Shown here in pieces: positions 1 to 8,253 of a stretch of DNA of 64,000 nt. The position numbers and the translations under genes are program-made. How positions within the stretch are numbered: position 1 is the first letter of the stretch; each line of letters starts with the position of its first letter. The stretch comes from Pseudooceanicola nanhaiensis DSM 18065 (lineage in GTDB: Bacteria > Pseudomonadota > Alphaproteobacteria > Rhodobacterales > Rhodobacteraceae), in contig NZ_JHZF01000019.1 in NCBI RefSeq assembly GCF_000688295.1, positions 1 through 64,000 on the forward strand, written 5' to 3'. Below the pieces are notes generated by a model. The model made no database searches and was not told the origin of the DNA. It saw only the letters and a list, made by a program, of their open reading frames with translations.

Positions 1-23
1 CTAGGCTCTGGACTCATTGAGTT

Positions 24-593
24 TCACAGCCAATAGATGACGATTGCAGCGAGAGCGATGGCAGAGAAGAATGCCTTTGGGCATCTGTCGTACCTGGTTG
101 CCACACGCCTCCAGTCCTTGAGCCTGCCGAACATGATCTCAATGCGGTTGCGGCGTTTGTAACGCCGCTTGTCGTATTTGACCGGGGTCTTGCGTTGGCT
201 CCGGCCTGGGATGCAGGCGCGGATCCCCTTGTCTTGCAGGGCTTCTCGGAACCAATCAGCGTCGTAGCCCCGATCCCCGAGCAGCCAATCGACGTTCGGT
301 AGGCTGCTGAGCAGCGCACGCGCACCGATGTAATCGCTGACCTGCCCCGCGGAGACGAAGAAGTTGATCGGGCGGCCTTTACTATCGCAGAGGGCGTGCA
401 GCTTGGTGTTCATGCCACCCTTCGTGCGACCGATCAGCCGACCACGCCCCCTTTTTTCACGCCCAGACTGGACGCAGTACGATGTGCCTTCAGGTAGGTC
501 GCATCGATCATCACTGTCTTCTTCTCGCCATGCCCGGCTGCCAACCCCGCCAGCATCAGCGCGAAGATGCCTTTGTCGCTCCAGCGCTTCCAA
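24..593 (-). CDS. IS5-family transposase, OrfB part
   Basis: This is the C-terminal part of the transposase, in the -1 frame relative to OrfA. The functional stretch begins near the A6G5 slip site with RGRGRLIGRTKGGMNTKLHA and continues with the second catalytic Asp in LLGDRGYDADW and the C-terminal RNRIEIMFGRLKDWRRVATRYD block holding the catalytic Glu. It probably has no start of its own and is made by ribosomal frameshifting. The N-terminal residues of the open frame upstream of the slip site are read-through of OrfA's second frame and are not functional. Confidence 0.8.
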   Translation of the reverse strand: MEALERQRHLRADAGGVGSRAWREEDSDDRCDLPEGTSYCVQSGREKRGRGRLIGRTKGGMNTKLHALCDSKGRPINFFVSAGQVSDYIGARALLSSLPNVDWLLGDRGYDADWFREALQDKGIRACIPGRSQRKTPVKYDKRRYKRRNRIEIMFGRLKDWRRVATRYDRCPKAFFSAIALAAIVIYWL

Positions 594-781
594 CGGTTAT
601 AAAGCGTCTTGTGAGGACCATACTCCTTCGGCGCATCCCTCCAGCGCAAGCCATTGCGGTTTATGAATATAATCCCGCTCAGGACGCGCCGGTCGTCGAC
701 ACGCGGCTTGCCGTGGGACTTCGGGAAGTAGGGCTCCAACCGCGCCATCTGCGCGTCGCTCAGCCAGAAAAGATCAGACAT
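434..781 (-). CDS. IS5-family transposase, OrfA part
   Basis: This 115-residue protein is the N-terminal part of an IS5/IS427-group transposase. It starts MSDLFWLSDAQMARL, carries the family's N-terminal block (KPRVDDRRVLSGIIFINRNG) and ends just after VMIDATYLKAHRTA, where the first catalytic Asp of the DDE set lies. The reading frame ends after an A6G5 run (GTGAAAAAAGGGGGCG on the minus strand). That is a slippery site of the kind used for -1 frameshifting into OrfB, so OrfA-OrfB is probably the active product. The frame is intact up to the slip site. Confidence 0.85.
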   Translation of the reverse strand: MSDLFWLSDAQMARLEPYFPKSHGKPRVDDRRVLSGIIFINRNGLRWRDAPKEYGPHKTLYNRWKRWSDKGIFALMLAGLAAGHGEKKTVMIDATYLKAHRTASSLGVKKGGVVG

Positions 782-844
782 GTCACCGCTCGTTTTCCGA
801 ACGCTGAATCATGCCCTTCGGCTGAAATCAATGGGTCCTGAGCC

Positions 845-1351
845 TACTTCGCTCGCTGGCTTTCGGCACTCATATCCTTTGCGATGTATCCGATCGTCGT
901 TGCTGGTGTATTCGCGACGATCACGGGGGTCTCTCGGGCGCTTCTTGCCGAACTGGGCGACCCAGAGGGCGCATCGAACATAGGGGCTCTGATCCCATTC
1001 TTCATGATGGTGCTGATGGCAAAGGGATTCATCATAGCAACGCCTTTCTTGGTTCGTGCGATTTCCGGAAACATTATGATGCCAGCACTATCGGCCGGGT
1101 TCGGAGGGAGCTACGCCTTCGCCAGAGGGCTGGCAGGTAGCCAACAGGTTTACAACCGTTACGCCATCGGTGGTGCAACCGGGGCTGAATACGCAGCTCT
1201 GCGCGCGCGACAATTCTTTGGTGTGCAAGCGTTGCCAAGCCGACCCAATACTGCAGGAGGGCCAACCGCTGCTCCCCCCGGCGACGGGACCGGCACGGGA
1301 GCCCGAATGCTGGCACAGCTTTCAAGGTTGGGTCGCCTCGGCAGGCGGTGA
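845..1351 (+). pseudogene. Truncated VirB6/TrbL-like T4SS membrane protein (C-terminal part)
   Basis: The frame opens directly at the IS edge without a start (AYFARWLSALISFAMYPIVVAG) and runs to a stop at 1351. It has two hydrophobic segments (about MYPIVVAGVFATITGV and IGALIPFFMMVLMAKGFIIATP), then a Gly/Ala-rich linker and a Pro/Gly-rich tail ending RLGRLGRR. This layout is typical of the C-terminus of VirB6/TrbL inner-membrane components of type IV secretion. The N-terminal part should lie left of the window, beyond the IS at 4-844, so the gene is split. Family assignment rests on topology and composition, so it is moderate. Confidence 0.5.
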
Positions 1352-1365
1352 ACTGCCCTTAGCTA

Positions 1366-1414
1366 CCATTCATCGCTTAGAACCTTGCTGCAATGCAGCT
1401 TCCTGAAAGCGGAC
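1366..1414 (+). repeat. 49-bp imperfect direct repeat, left copy
   Basis: This stretch starts CCATTCATCG and contains GCTGCAATGCA. It matches 2028-2076 at about 37 of 49 positions in the same orientation, with no gaps. The two copies flank the DUF1643 gene. Confidence 0.5.
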
Positions 1415-1459
1415 GATGTCTGTAGTCTCGATCTGACTACAGCTTGTAGAAGACCAGAT

Positions 1460-1990
1460 ATGCTAAGAGGAAATCCGGAAATCCCGCGCCAATTGGGCCA
1501 AACATTCCATTTGGACAATGGAGTTCGAGGTTCCGCCAAGTTTTCTGATTGTGGGAATTATCGCTCGTACCTCAGTCGAAGTTGGCATCCAGGCCCTACA
1601 GTACTGTGGCTTTGCATGAACCCATCGTCAGCTACCCACGTTTTAGATGATGCAACTTCACGAAAACTCACGCGTCATTCCCGCCGTCTCGGCTTTGGCA
1701 AGCTCTTTCTTCTGAACGTTATGGACTACCGAGCAACTGACCCAGGTCAGCTTCCAGCAGGCGAGGAGCGCTCTGCGTGGAACGTCGACGAAATCAGACG
1801 TTGCGCTCGCCACGCTACTTGTGTGGCTCTCGCCTACGGTGGGCTACGGCAAAATCCAAGGTGGATCGGATATGCAAACGACGCTGTCGAGGCTTGCCAT
1901 GGAGCGGCCATGTGCCGTGTTGCCACCAATCAAAACGGTTCCCCTCGGCACCCGCGTAGGTTTCCCACGAATTTCGAGCTGCAATGCTAG
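1460..1990 (+). CDS. DUF1643 domain protein
   Basis: This is a protein of about 176 residues of the DUF1643 family, whose biochemical role is not established. Recognisable are a leading DCGNYRSYLSRSW, the family core LWLCMNPSSATHVLDDATSRK, then GFGKLFLLNVMDYRATDP, an ALAYGG segment and the C-terminal NGSPRHPRRFP. The ATG at 1460 is chosen because the family core starts soon after it; an in-frame ATG at 1385 would add 25 residues that look unrelated and overlap the flanking repeat. DUF1643 genes often sit in phage and mobile-element accessory regions, which fits its place here between a broken T4SS gene and a defence operon. Confidence 0.75.
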   Translation: MLRGNPEIPRQLGQTFHLDNGVRGSAKFSDCGNYRSYLSRSWHPGPTVLWLCMNPSSATHVLDDATSRKLTRHSRRLGFGKLFLLNVMDYRATDPGQLPAGEERSAWNVDEIRRCARHATCVALAYGGLRQNPRWIGYANDAVEACHGAAMCRVATNQNGSPRHPRRFPTNFELQC

Positions 1991-2027
1991 CAACCTCACT
2001 AAATCATTGGCTGGTGGCCCTAACCAG

Positions 2028-2076
2028 CCATTCATCGGTTCTCGCCGCGCTGCAATGCAACTTCATCGAACCGGAC
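2028..2076 (+). repeat. 49-bp imperfect direct repeat, right copy
   Basis: Second copy of the repeat at 1366-1414. Conserved blocks are CCATTCATCG, GCTGCAATGCA and CGGAC. It begins 38 bp after the DUF1643 stop. Confidence 0.5.
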
Positions 2077-2359
2077 ATTGCGCACCACTCAAATAACCCA
2101 AATGCGTGACGGTATCGACCACAAAGCAATTTAGGCTCATGACCCGTTATTTTTTGGAGGAATGGCTTGTATCGTTGTACGAAAACTGAACGATGACTCT
2201 CATAATTTCTTCTGGCTGAGCGAGCCAAATACCCGAACAGTGGACCTCGCTTAAGGTGTGGGGTTGCATAGATAATTCGTTGTAGGGTTGTGAGATGCAT
2301 CCCTCCGCGTTTAGAGTTTCGCGGGATGTCACAGCATTGGGCTGTGACGAACAAGCAGA
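2077..2359 (+). other. Non-coding stretch before the ABC-3C operon
   Basis: No convincing gene, repeat or terminator is seen here. It must contain the promoter of the operon starting at 2360, but no clear -35/-10 pair stands out. Confidence 0.4.
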
Positions 2360-3550
2360 ATGCGCCGAGGGCTCTTGCCAGAGGATGAATTCATTGCGGC
2401 CGACGAAGAGGTCTGGCCCTCCATCGACAACGCCGCCCCTTCTGAGGAAGGCGGCCCGATTGCGCGAAAAGGTTTCAACTATCAGGATGAGATCGCCGTC
2501 GGCTTCGTTTTGGAGATGTTGGCCAACCCCCAGTTGGTGAAGATCCATTTTGAAACACATGACGATCTGGTCTTGGTCTGGGACATCGGCGCGCCGTCGC
2601 GGATTGCCGAGTTTGTTCAGGTCAAAGGCTCCGAAGCGGATAAGCTCTGGTCCATCGCAGATCTGTGCTCCCGCAAGAAGCAGGCTGTTGGGTCATCGAT
2701 CTTCGAAAAGTCGCTAGATCGCGACCAGCATGATGAGACCGCGCGCTTCCGGATCGTCACCTTGCGCCCGGTGGTCTCGCCTTTGAAGCCGCTGACCTAT
2801 GAACGCGGCCACGAAGCCCGGGCACTGAGCTGCGAGGAAATGGTTGCTCTGAAGTCAGACCTCGATATGCGAATGCCAGGCGTCCAGTCCAAGCGGGGGC
2901 ACGGGACTGGCTATTGGCTCGACAACTGCCTTTGGGATGAGTGCCACGATGAACCTACCGTGAAGGAGAAGAACAAGCTCCGATTGTTCAAGATCATGAA
3001 TGACGCCGGCCACCCGTTGCTATGGGAGCACCTCGACCTTCTTCTAGATGAGTTGCGCAAGCTCGTGAAGTCGGCAGGTGATGCGAAGTGGAAACCGGAC
3101 AAGGAGAAGAAAATCCTCACACGCCAAGCGCTATCGGTGATGTGGGATGCGTGCATGGTCAGGCTTACGAAAGTAGCGTCTCAGCCCTCGGGCGGCAAGC
3201 TGGCCGAGAAGATGAACGACGCCGCCCTCACCGGAACGGTGGTTGCGATGGCGATCGACATGCGTCTGGATTACGCCCGCTTCGCCCGGACCTCTCGCTA
3301 CATGCAGCTGGACGAGGCGGAACAGCTTCAGGGCCGCGTCAAATCCGAGGTCCAGACACTGAGCGCCAAAAGGGCAGCCGGGTCGCTCGACCTCGACGGC
3401 CCAGCATTCCACGCACTTTGCGTCGACCGGATGGATGCTATCAACAACTCCCTGCCGCCGGACCAAGGCGACCGTTCTGCCTTCCTCAAGGGCTGTATGT
3501 ATGACATTGCCGATCGCTGTCTTCTGCGCTTCGACCGGATAGGTTTATGA
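2360..3550 (+). CDS. ABC-3C system effector with DUF4297/Cap4-like nuclease domain
   Basis: A 396-residue protein. Residues about 35-100 read as a DUF4297-type (Cap4-like) restriction-fold nuclease: GFNYQDEIAVGF, then E65, D68/D69 in FETHDDLVLVWD and QVK at 87-89, matching the E/D...D...(E/Q)xK arrangement of PD-(D/E)XK enzymes. The rest is mostly helical and ends KGCMYDIADRCLLRFDRI, resembling the C-terminal helper domain of effectors in ABC three-component systems. Its stop overlaps the next start (ATGA at 3547-3550), and the third gene is an SMC-like ATPase. It probably cuts DNA on infection when released by the ATPase complex. Nuclease family is likely; defence role is inferred from gene order. 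Confidence 0.65.
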   Translation: MRRGLLPEDEFIAADEEVWPSIDNAAPSEEGGPIARKGFNYQDEIAVGFVLEMLANPQLVKIHFETHDDLVLVWDIGAPSRIAEFVQVKGSEADKLWSIADLCSRKKQAVGSSIFEKSLDRDQHDETARFRIVTLRPVVSPLKPLTYERGHEARALSCEEMVALKSDLDMRMPGVQSKRGHGTGYWLDNCLWDECHDEPTVKEKNKLRLFKIMNDAGHPLLWEHLDLLLDELRKLVKSAGDAKWKPDKEKKILTRQALSVMWDACMVRLTKVASQPSGGKLAEKMNDAALTGTVVAMAIDMRLDYARFARTSRYMQLDEAEQLQGRVKSEVQTLSAKRAAGSLDLDGPAFHALCVDRMDAINNSLPPDQGDRSAFLKGCMYDIADRCLLRFDRIGL

Positions 3551-4110
3551 AGTCTCTATCTCGCCTCGGAACCCGTCCCGCCAGTCTTCCGCTTGCGGCC
3601 GACGATGTCCTCGAATTCCACGCGGCGCGGCTGCTTCTGTTGATGCGCATCTGCGGCACGGCAGGGCGGATGGACGGGCTGACAAAAATGGCCAAGCTCG
3701 ACTTCTTCACCCGCTACCCAGACTTCTTCGAGGCCGCGCGGGCAGCGGTCGAGCCCGAATCCCAGAGCGGGTCGGTTGATTCTTCAGAAGCTGTCGAGGC
3801 ATCGATGGTACGGCATCACTACGGACCGTGGGACAAGCGCTATTATCAGGTTCTGGCTCACCTCGAGGCCCGGCGGCTTATCACCGTCTCCAAGTTCAAG
3901 AACTCCTACCAGATCGCGCTGACGACCGAAGGCGCCGAAATGGCCAAGGCTCTCGCCAAACGACCCTCTTTCGCTACTCTGGTCGAGCGGCAGAAAGCGG
4001 TGAAGAAGTCCTTCGGCGGCAAGTCAGGCACGGCGCTGAAAAACCTAATTTACAAGCTTTTCGATGAAGAGGTCGGCAAACGCACCCTCGGACAGGTAAT
4101 CATGAAATGA
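3547..4110 (+). CDS. ABC-3C system middle component (winged-helix-like)
   Basis: A 187-residue protein between the putative nuclease and the SMC-like ATPase, overlapping both by 4 bp (ATGA). It begins with a helical segment (VLEFHAARLLLLMRICG...RMDGLTKMAKLDFFTRYP) that looks like a winged-helix DNA- or protein-binding fold. It continues with YYQVLAHLEARRLITVSK...NSYQIALTTEGAEMAKAL, a second typical wing/helix stretch. ABC-3C operons have a small 'middle component' of this size in this position, thought to bridge ATPase and effector. No catalytic residues are evident. The assignment depends on operon context as much as on sequence. Confidence 0.55.
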   Translation: MKSLSRLGTRPASLPLAADDVLEFHAARLLLLMRICGTAGRMDGLTKMAKLDFFTRYPDFFEAARAAVEPESQSGSVDSSEAVEASMVRHHYGPWDKRYYQVLAHLEARRLITVSKFKNSYQIALTTEGAEMAKALAKRPSFATLVERQKAVKKSFGGKSGTALKNLIYKLFDEEVGKRTLGQVIMK

Positions 4111-6017
4111 GCGCGCCTTCTCTGTCCATCCACAGCCTTGAACGCCGCCAAGTGACCGGCAACGTCGAACACCTGACATTTGAGTTTGGCGTGAACGTTT
4201 TTGTTGGGCGACCGAACACCGGTAAGACCATGTGGCTGCAGACGCTTGACTTCCTGCTCGGCGACACGGGAGCGAACCCTTACGAGCAGAGCGACGCAGA
4301 AGGGCTGGCCGAGAAATACGAGGCGGCGTCCGCCACGATCTGCATCGGCGGCCAGACCTTCCGGATCGAGCGGCGTTGGCGCGAGGCAGGCTCCAAAGGA
4401 AAGGTCTTTGTCGACGACGAGGGTATGCTTGCCAAGGAATTCCAGCACTGGCTGATGGAGAAGCTGGGTATCCCGCTGGTGAACTTCCCGAAGGGCAATC
4501 CGATGTCCGGCCAGACCTGGCCGGAGCTGAGCTTCCGCACGCTGTTGAGGCATATCTTCCGCCAGCAGCGGTTCTGGAGCGATCTCGTCGACAAACAGAC
4601 TGATAATGAAAAACACGCCAGCCTTCTGCTATTCCTGGGTCTGGCAGAGCGCATTTATAGCAACGACTACGGCAAGCTCGTCGAACTGAAGCTCAAGTCG
4701 ATGCGGCTCCGAGCGCGGCGCGAGCAGTACAACGAGACCCTTAATGATCTTGCTGTGGATCTTCTCGACTCCGAGGACGCCACCTTCGGCGTAAATGAGA
4801 CCACCGTAACCGCCGCCTTGAAACGCCTCCAAAACGAAATCGAACGCCTTCAGACGCGCAAACTCGAGGTTCTGACTGCTGCAAGCGACGCCAGCCTGCC
4901 CGCTTCGGAGCGGTCGCGCATCGCCGAACTCGGGCATGGGCGGGCGGCGGCACTCGAAGAAGCGACGGAGGCGCGGCAGAAGTTGTTGGCGACCGAGGAC
5001 CGGCTGGCCGAAGTTCGGCGATATCGCGCGGACCTCGCGGCTGAAATCGAGCGGATGGCTCGCGTCGCAGACGCCAGCGAACTCCTTGCTGACCTCAAGG
5101 TCACTCACTGTCCAGCCTGTGATCAGGGGATCATCCCCTATCAGAAGCCTGATCACTGCTTCGTCTGCCACCAGCATCTGCCTGAGGAGCCTGAGATCGC
5201 CGGACTTGGCGAGGTCCGGCTGCAATTTGAGCAGGACCGGCTGAAAGCTGAACTCCTTGAAGCCGAAGAACTAATTGTCATTCTCGAACGCGACGTCGAC
5301 AAGCAGACCATGGCGTACCGCAATGCCGATGAGACGCTGCGAACCATTGAGGTCGAACTCGCGCCCGCCCGTCGCGCCGTGGCCGCCGTTGCTCAAACCG
5401 AAGTGAGCGCGGTCGATGTGGCGCTGGGTAAAGCTGCCGAGCGCCAACGCCAGATGAGCCGGGTGGCGGCCGCCCTCGAACTTGGCAATAACCTCACCAA
5501 TCAAATCCAGGCCCTTGAGGACGAGATTAAACCACTTCAGGAGAAGGTCGACGAGGCCAACCGTTCAATCGACTTCAGTGCCGCCGCCCAGAAGCTTGAA
5601 GAAGGAATGAACGCCTATCTCGACGCTCTCAATGTGCAGCGCCCGGACACCTGGAAGCACAATATGGTCGAGATCGACATTTCCAAGTCCAGCACCAGCT
5701 TTCGGGTCGGAAGAAAGCGCTGGCGGGGGGCGCTAGGAGGGACGGATACCCTCTATTTCCTGATGGCCTATCAGTACGGCCTGCTGTCTCTGAGCCCGAT
5801 CTCGGGCATGCACTATCCCGGACTGGCAATTATCGACGTGCCGGGCGAATTCTCAGGCGAAGAGGTCAAGGACAGCGAGAACTTCATCGTTCAGCCGTTC
5901 ATCGACCTGCTTGCCCAAGAGGCGTTCGAGGGCGCGCAACTGATCATTACCGGTGCGTCCTTCACGGGCCTCCAGAGCGTCCATGTTCAGAGGCTGACCT
6001 ATGTCCACGTCGCCTGA
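4107..6017 (+). CDS. ABC-3C system SMC/Rad50-like ATPase
   Basis: A 636-residue ATPase of the SMC/Rad50 type. The Walker A is GRPNTGKT at residues 34-41. Long coiled-coil arms flank a central double-CxxC zinc hook (HCPACDQG ... DHCFVCHQ, about residues 333-355). The distal half has RWRGALGGTDTLYFLMAYQYG in the signature/Q region and a Walker B-like LAIIDVPGEFSG near residue 573, where canonical enzymes have a DEP-type motif. It is the third gene of a tightly overlapping operon with a putative nuclease and a small middle component, the layout of ABC-3C systems. It is expected to sense foreign or damaged nucleic acid and control the effector. Confidence 0.7.
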   Translation: MSAPSLSIHSLERRQVTGNVEHLTFEFGVNVFVGRPNTGKTMWLQTLDFLLGDTGANPYEQSDAEGLAEKYEAASATICIGGQTFRIERRWREAGSKGKVFVDDEGMLAKEFQHWLMEKLGIPLVNFPKGNPMSGQTWPELSFRTLLRHIFRQQRFWSDLVDKQTDNEKHASLLLFLGLAERIYSNDYGKLVELKLKSMRLRARREQYNETLNDLAVDLLDSEDATFGVNETTVTAALKRLQNEIERLQTRKLEVLTAASDASLPASERSRIAELGHGRAAALEEATEARQKLLATEDRLAEVRRYRADLAAEIERMARVADASELLADLKVTHCPACDQGIIPYQKPDHCFVCHQHLPEEPEIAGLGEVRLQFEQDRLKAELLEAEELIVILERDVDKQTMAYRNADETLRTIEVELAPARRAVAAVAQTEVSAVDVALGKAAERQRQMSRVAAALELGNNLTNQIQALEDEIKPLQEKVDEANRSIDFSAAAQKLEEGMNAYLDALNVQRPDTWKHNMVEIDISKSSTSFRVGRKRWRGALGGTDTLYFLMAYQYGLLSLSPISGMHYPGLAIIDVPGEFSGEEVKDSENFIVQPFIDLLAQEAFEGAQLIITGASFTGLQSVHVQRLTYVHVA

Positions 6018-6240
6018 CGAAAGACTTGAAGGGGCGTCCTTAGTGCATTTATTGGATCCGGGAGTTACAGACCCGATCACATACGACGCGTCGCGTCCCT
6101 TGGGCACTCCGAACGCTAAAGTGTGTATTTCCGGTTCACATCTTGTCGGCCAATGTCCGTTTTGACATTACAAATGAGCTTATCTGGCTCTCACAGCGAA
6201 GGTCGGCTTTCCGCCTATGGCAAAAAACAAACCCGCCACA

Positions 6241-8253
6241 TTATCGAACGAGTAGCTTTTCGTCACGGTCGTCCCGCAGCATAGACTCCATGTCATCCAA
6301 ACCATCGACAGCAGAGCGCATCTGCGCCTCATCAACGGCGCTCGCAGCCTCGGCATCCGCGACCTGGCTCCCAAAATCCATCTCCATCTGGCGCTGTTCC
6401 TCGGCGATCACAGCTTGAACGACAGGCGCGGTCTTTTTCGGAGCGACGTCGATTTGCCCTGACGATTGACTCCCAGCATCTTGGCGTGCGGTCTCCACAA
6501 CGGCGTCAGACCCACTTGGTCCGTTAGAAGGCGGTGACATCGGCATGGCGCGCACACTCAGCGGCAGCGTGCCCTGCGCCTCCCCTCCCCCCGGCTTCGG
6601 AAACGGCAACTCGCCCGTCTGCGCCGCGTGAACCGCCTTGAACAGCCGATCGTCAAAATATTGGATCCGCTTCGCTCGGACAGGCATTTGCGCATCGATC
6701 ACCATGACAATCTCGTCGAGGGGCAGACGGCGCGCTTCATCTTCGGGGAGCAAGGAGCTTTCTTCGGTCCGGGTCGACTGGCTGCGCCCTTCAAAGGGGT
6801 TCTTGCCGATGGACTGGGAGCGCGTGATGACGGTCTTGGTGGTCTTACCGACCGCCTTGCTGAGCTCCTCGACGGTCTTCTCATCCGAGGGCGTCAGGTA
6901 GAGTTTCACGCCGGCGTTGCCCTGCAGCGCGCGGCGGGTGTTCTCGCCATAGATTTCATCGAGAGCGGGGATGGTTTGTGTCACGACGGCCAAGTGGCCG
7001 CGATAGGTCCGCAGGGTTTCGATGCTCTCGACCACGATCGGCATTTTGCCCAATCGGTTGAACTCGTCGAGCATGATCATCACCGGCCAGGGCTCGTCTG
7101 GCCCAGGGTCCTTTTCCTGCATGGCGGAGAGGAGATCGGAGAAGAAGAGGCGGATCAGCGGCGCGAGGGGCTTCACCATCAGAGGCTGGACCACGAGATA
7201 GACCGAAAAGGGCTTCTTGCGGATAGTCCGGAAGTCAAAGTCCGACACCGCCGTAGCTTCATCGATGGCCGGGTTCTGCCATTGGTCGAGCCCCGAGGTC
7301 ATAAGGAGCGAGACGTAAGAGGTCAGCGTATCGTTGTTGGTCGAGGCCAGCCGCGTGAAGATCAGCTTGGCCGCCCGGTTGTCGACCTCATGGCCGCGCG
7401 CGAAGTATTCCTTCTGCTTGTTCCCACCGGAGGCCGCGATGCGGTAGATCTCGCCCAAGGTCGGGCGCTTGCGCTGGAAGGCCAGCAGGCCTGCCGCCAC
7501 GAAGAGATCGATCCCGCCCTTGAGGAGGCCCTGCACCCGGTCGTTGTCGCTTTGCAAAAAGAGCGTCGCCAAGAGCTGCAATTCCATCTGCTGGCGCGCG
7601 GGATCTTTCAGCTCAAAGATGCGCAGGAGCGGGTTGTAACGATGCGTGCGCTTGCCCTCCCAATCGGTGGGGGCAAAGCGATAGACCTTGTCGCCTTGGG
7701 CGGCGCGGTGCCGAGCCGTTGCCTCGAAACACTCCCCCTTCACATCGAGCGTCACGACGGAGCCTTGCCAGGTCAGCAGGTTCGGAATGACAAAGCCCGT
7801 GGTCTTGCCACGGCCCGTGGGCGCCACGATCAGCGCATGTGGGAAGACCTTGGAGCAAATGTAGTTGGCGCGGGAGCCCGGCGTCCCCAGTTTGCCGAGG
7901 ATGAACCCGGTCCCCGGCGCCCCGAAGAAGCCATTGGCCTTCATCTCGCGCGCGGTCTGCCAATGGGTCTGGCCAAACCGTGTCAGGGCGGACCCCGAGA
8001 GGGCGAGGCTCAGCATCATGCCGGCGGCGGCGAAGCTGCCGATGATCAGATGAATAAGTTGGGCGTCCTCCGGGCGGCGATCGAGGATCGCCAGATAGTT
8101 CTGCGCGATATAGGCAAAGTCGATCTCAGCCCCGAAGCCGAGATCCTGGTAGGTCAGCACCGCCGAGGCGATGGTATAGCCCATGGCCCCGGTCACCAGC
8201 GTCACAAGCAGGACGCCCGTGGCGATCCGCGCTTTTCCCATGGGCGCGCTCAA
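6241..8253 (-). CDS. traG: Type IV coupling protein, TraG/VirD4 family
   Basis: A 670-residue inner-membrane ATPase that links the relaxosome to a type IV secretion channel. Two N-terminal membrane segments (ATGVLLVTLVTGAMGYTIAS and the LIIGSFAAAGMMLSLAL region) precede the Walker A (VAPTGRGKTTG) and Walker B (PVMIMLDEFNRLGKMP), followed by the TraG/VirD4 block ... VVTQTIPALDEIYG. The C-terminal 120 residues are variable and low-complexity. Its start overlaps the relaxase stop (ATGA at 8250-8253), so the two are translated together. The rest of a transfer apparatus is not in this window except for a broken VirB6-like gene. Confidence 0.9.
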   Translation of the reverse strand: MSAPMGKARIATGVLLVTLVTGAMGYTIASAVLTYQDLGFGAEIDFAYIAQNYLAILDRRPEDAQLIHLIIGSFAAAGMMLSLALSGSALTRFGQTHWQTAREMKANGFFGAPGTGFILGKLGTPGSRANYICSKVFPHALIVAPTGRGKTTGFVIPNLLTWQGSVVTLDVKGECFEATARHRAAQGDKVYRFAPTDWEGKRTHRYNPLLRIFELKDPARQQMELQLLATLFLQSDNDRVQGLLKGGIDLFVAAGLLAFQRKRPTLGEIYRIAASGGNKQKEYFARGHEVDNRAAKLIFTRLASTNNDTLTSYVSLLMTSGLDQWQNPAIDEATAVSDFDFRTIRKKPFSVYLVVQPLMVKPLAPLIRLFFSDLLSAMQEKDPGPDEPWPVMIMLDEFNRLGKMPIVVESIETLRTYRGHLAVVTQTIPALDEIYGENTRRALQGNAGVKLYLTPSDEKTVEELSKAVGKTTKTVITRSQSIGKNPFEGRSQSTRTEESSLLPEDEARRLPLDEIVMVIDAQMPVRAKRIQYFDDRLFKAVHAAQTGELPFPKPGGGEAQGTLPLSVRAMPMSPPSNGPSGSDAVVETARQDAGSQSSGQIDVAPKKTAPVVQAVIAEEQRQMEMDFGSQVADAEAASAVDEAQMRSAVDGLDDMESMLRDDRDEKLLVR

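Larger units (their letters stand above)
4..844 (-). mobile_element. IS5-family insertion sequence, copy 1
   Basis: The ends are imperfect inverted repeats: GGCTCTGGACTCATTGA at the left and the complement of GGCTCAGGACCCATTGA at the right. TA is present on both outer sides (2-3 and 845-846), as expected for IS5/IS427-group target duplication. Inside are two overlapping minus-strand ORFs that together make a DDE transposase. The element sits in a VirB6/TrbL-like reading frame. It differs from the copy at 54030-54861 in its terminal repeats and protein sequence, so the two are relatives, not recent duplicates. Confidence 0.85.
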
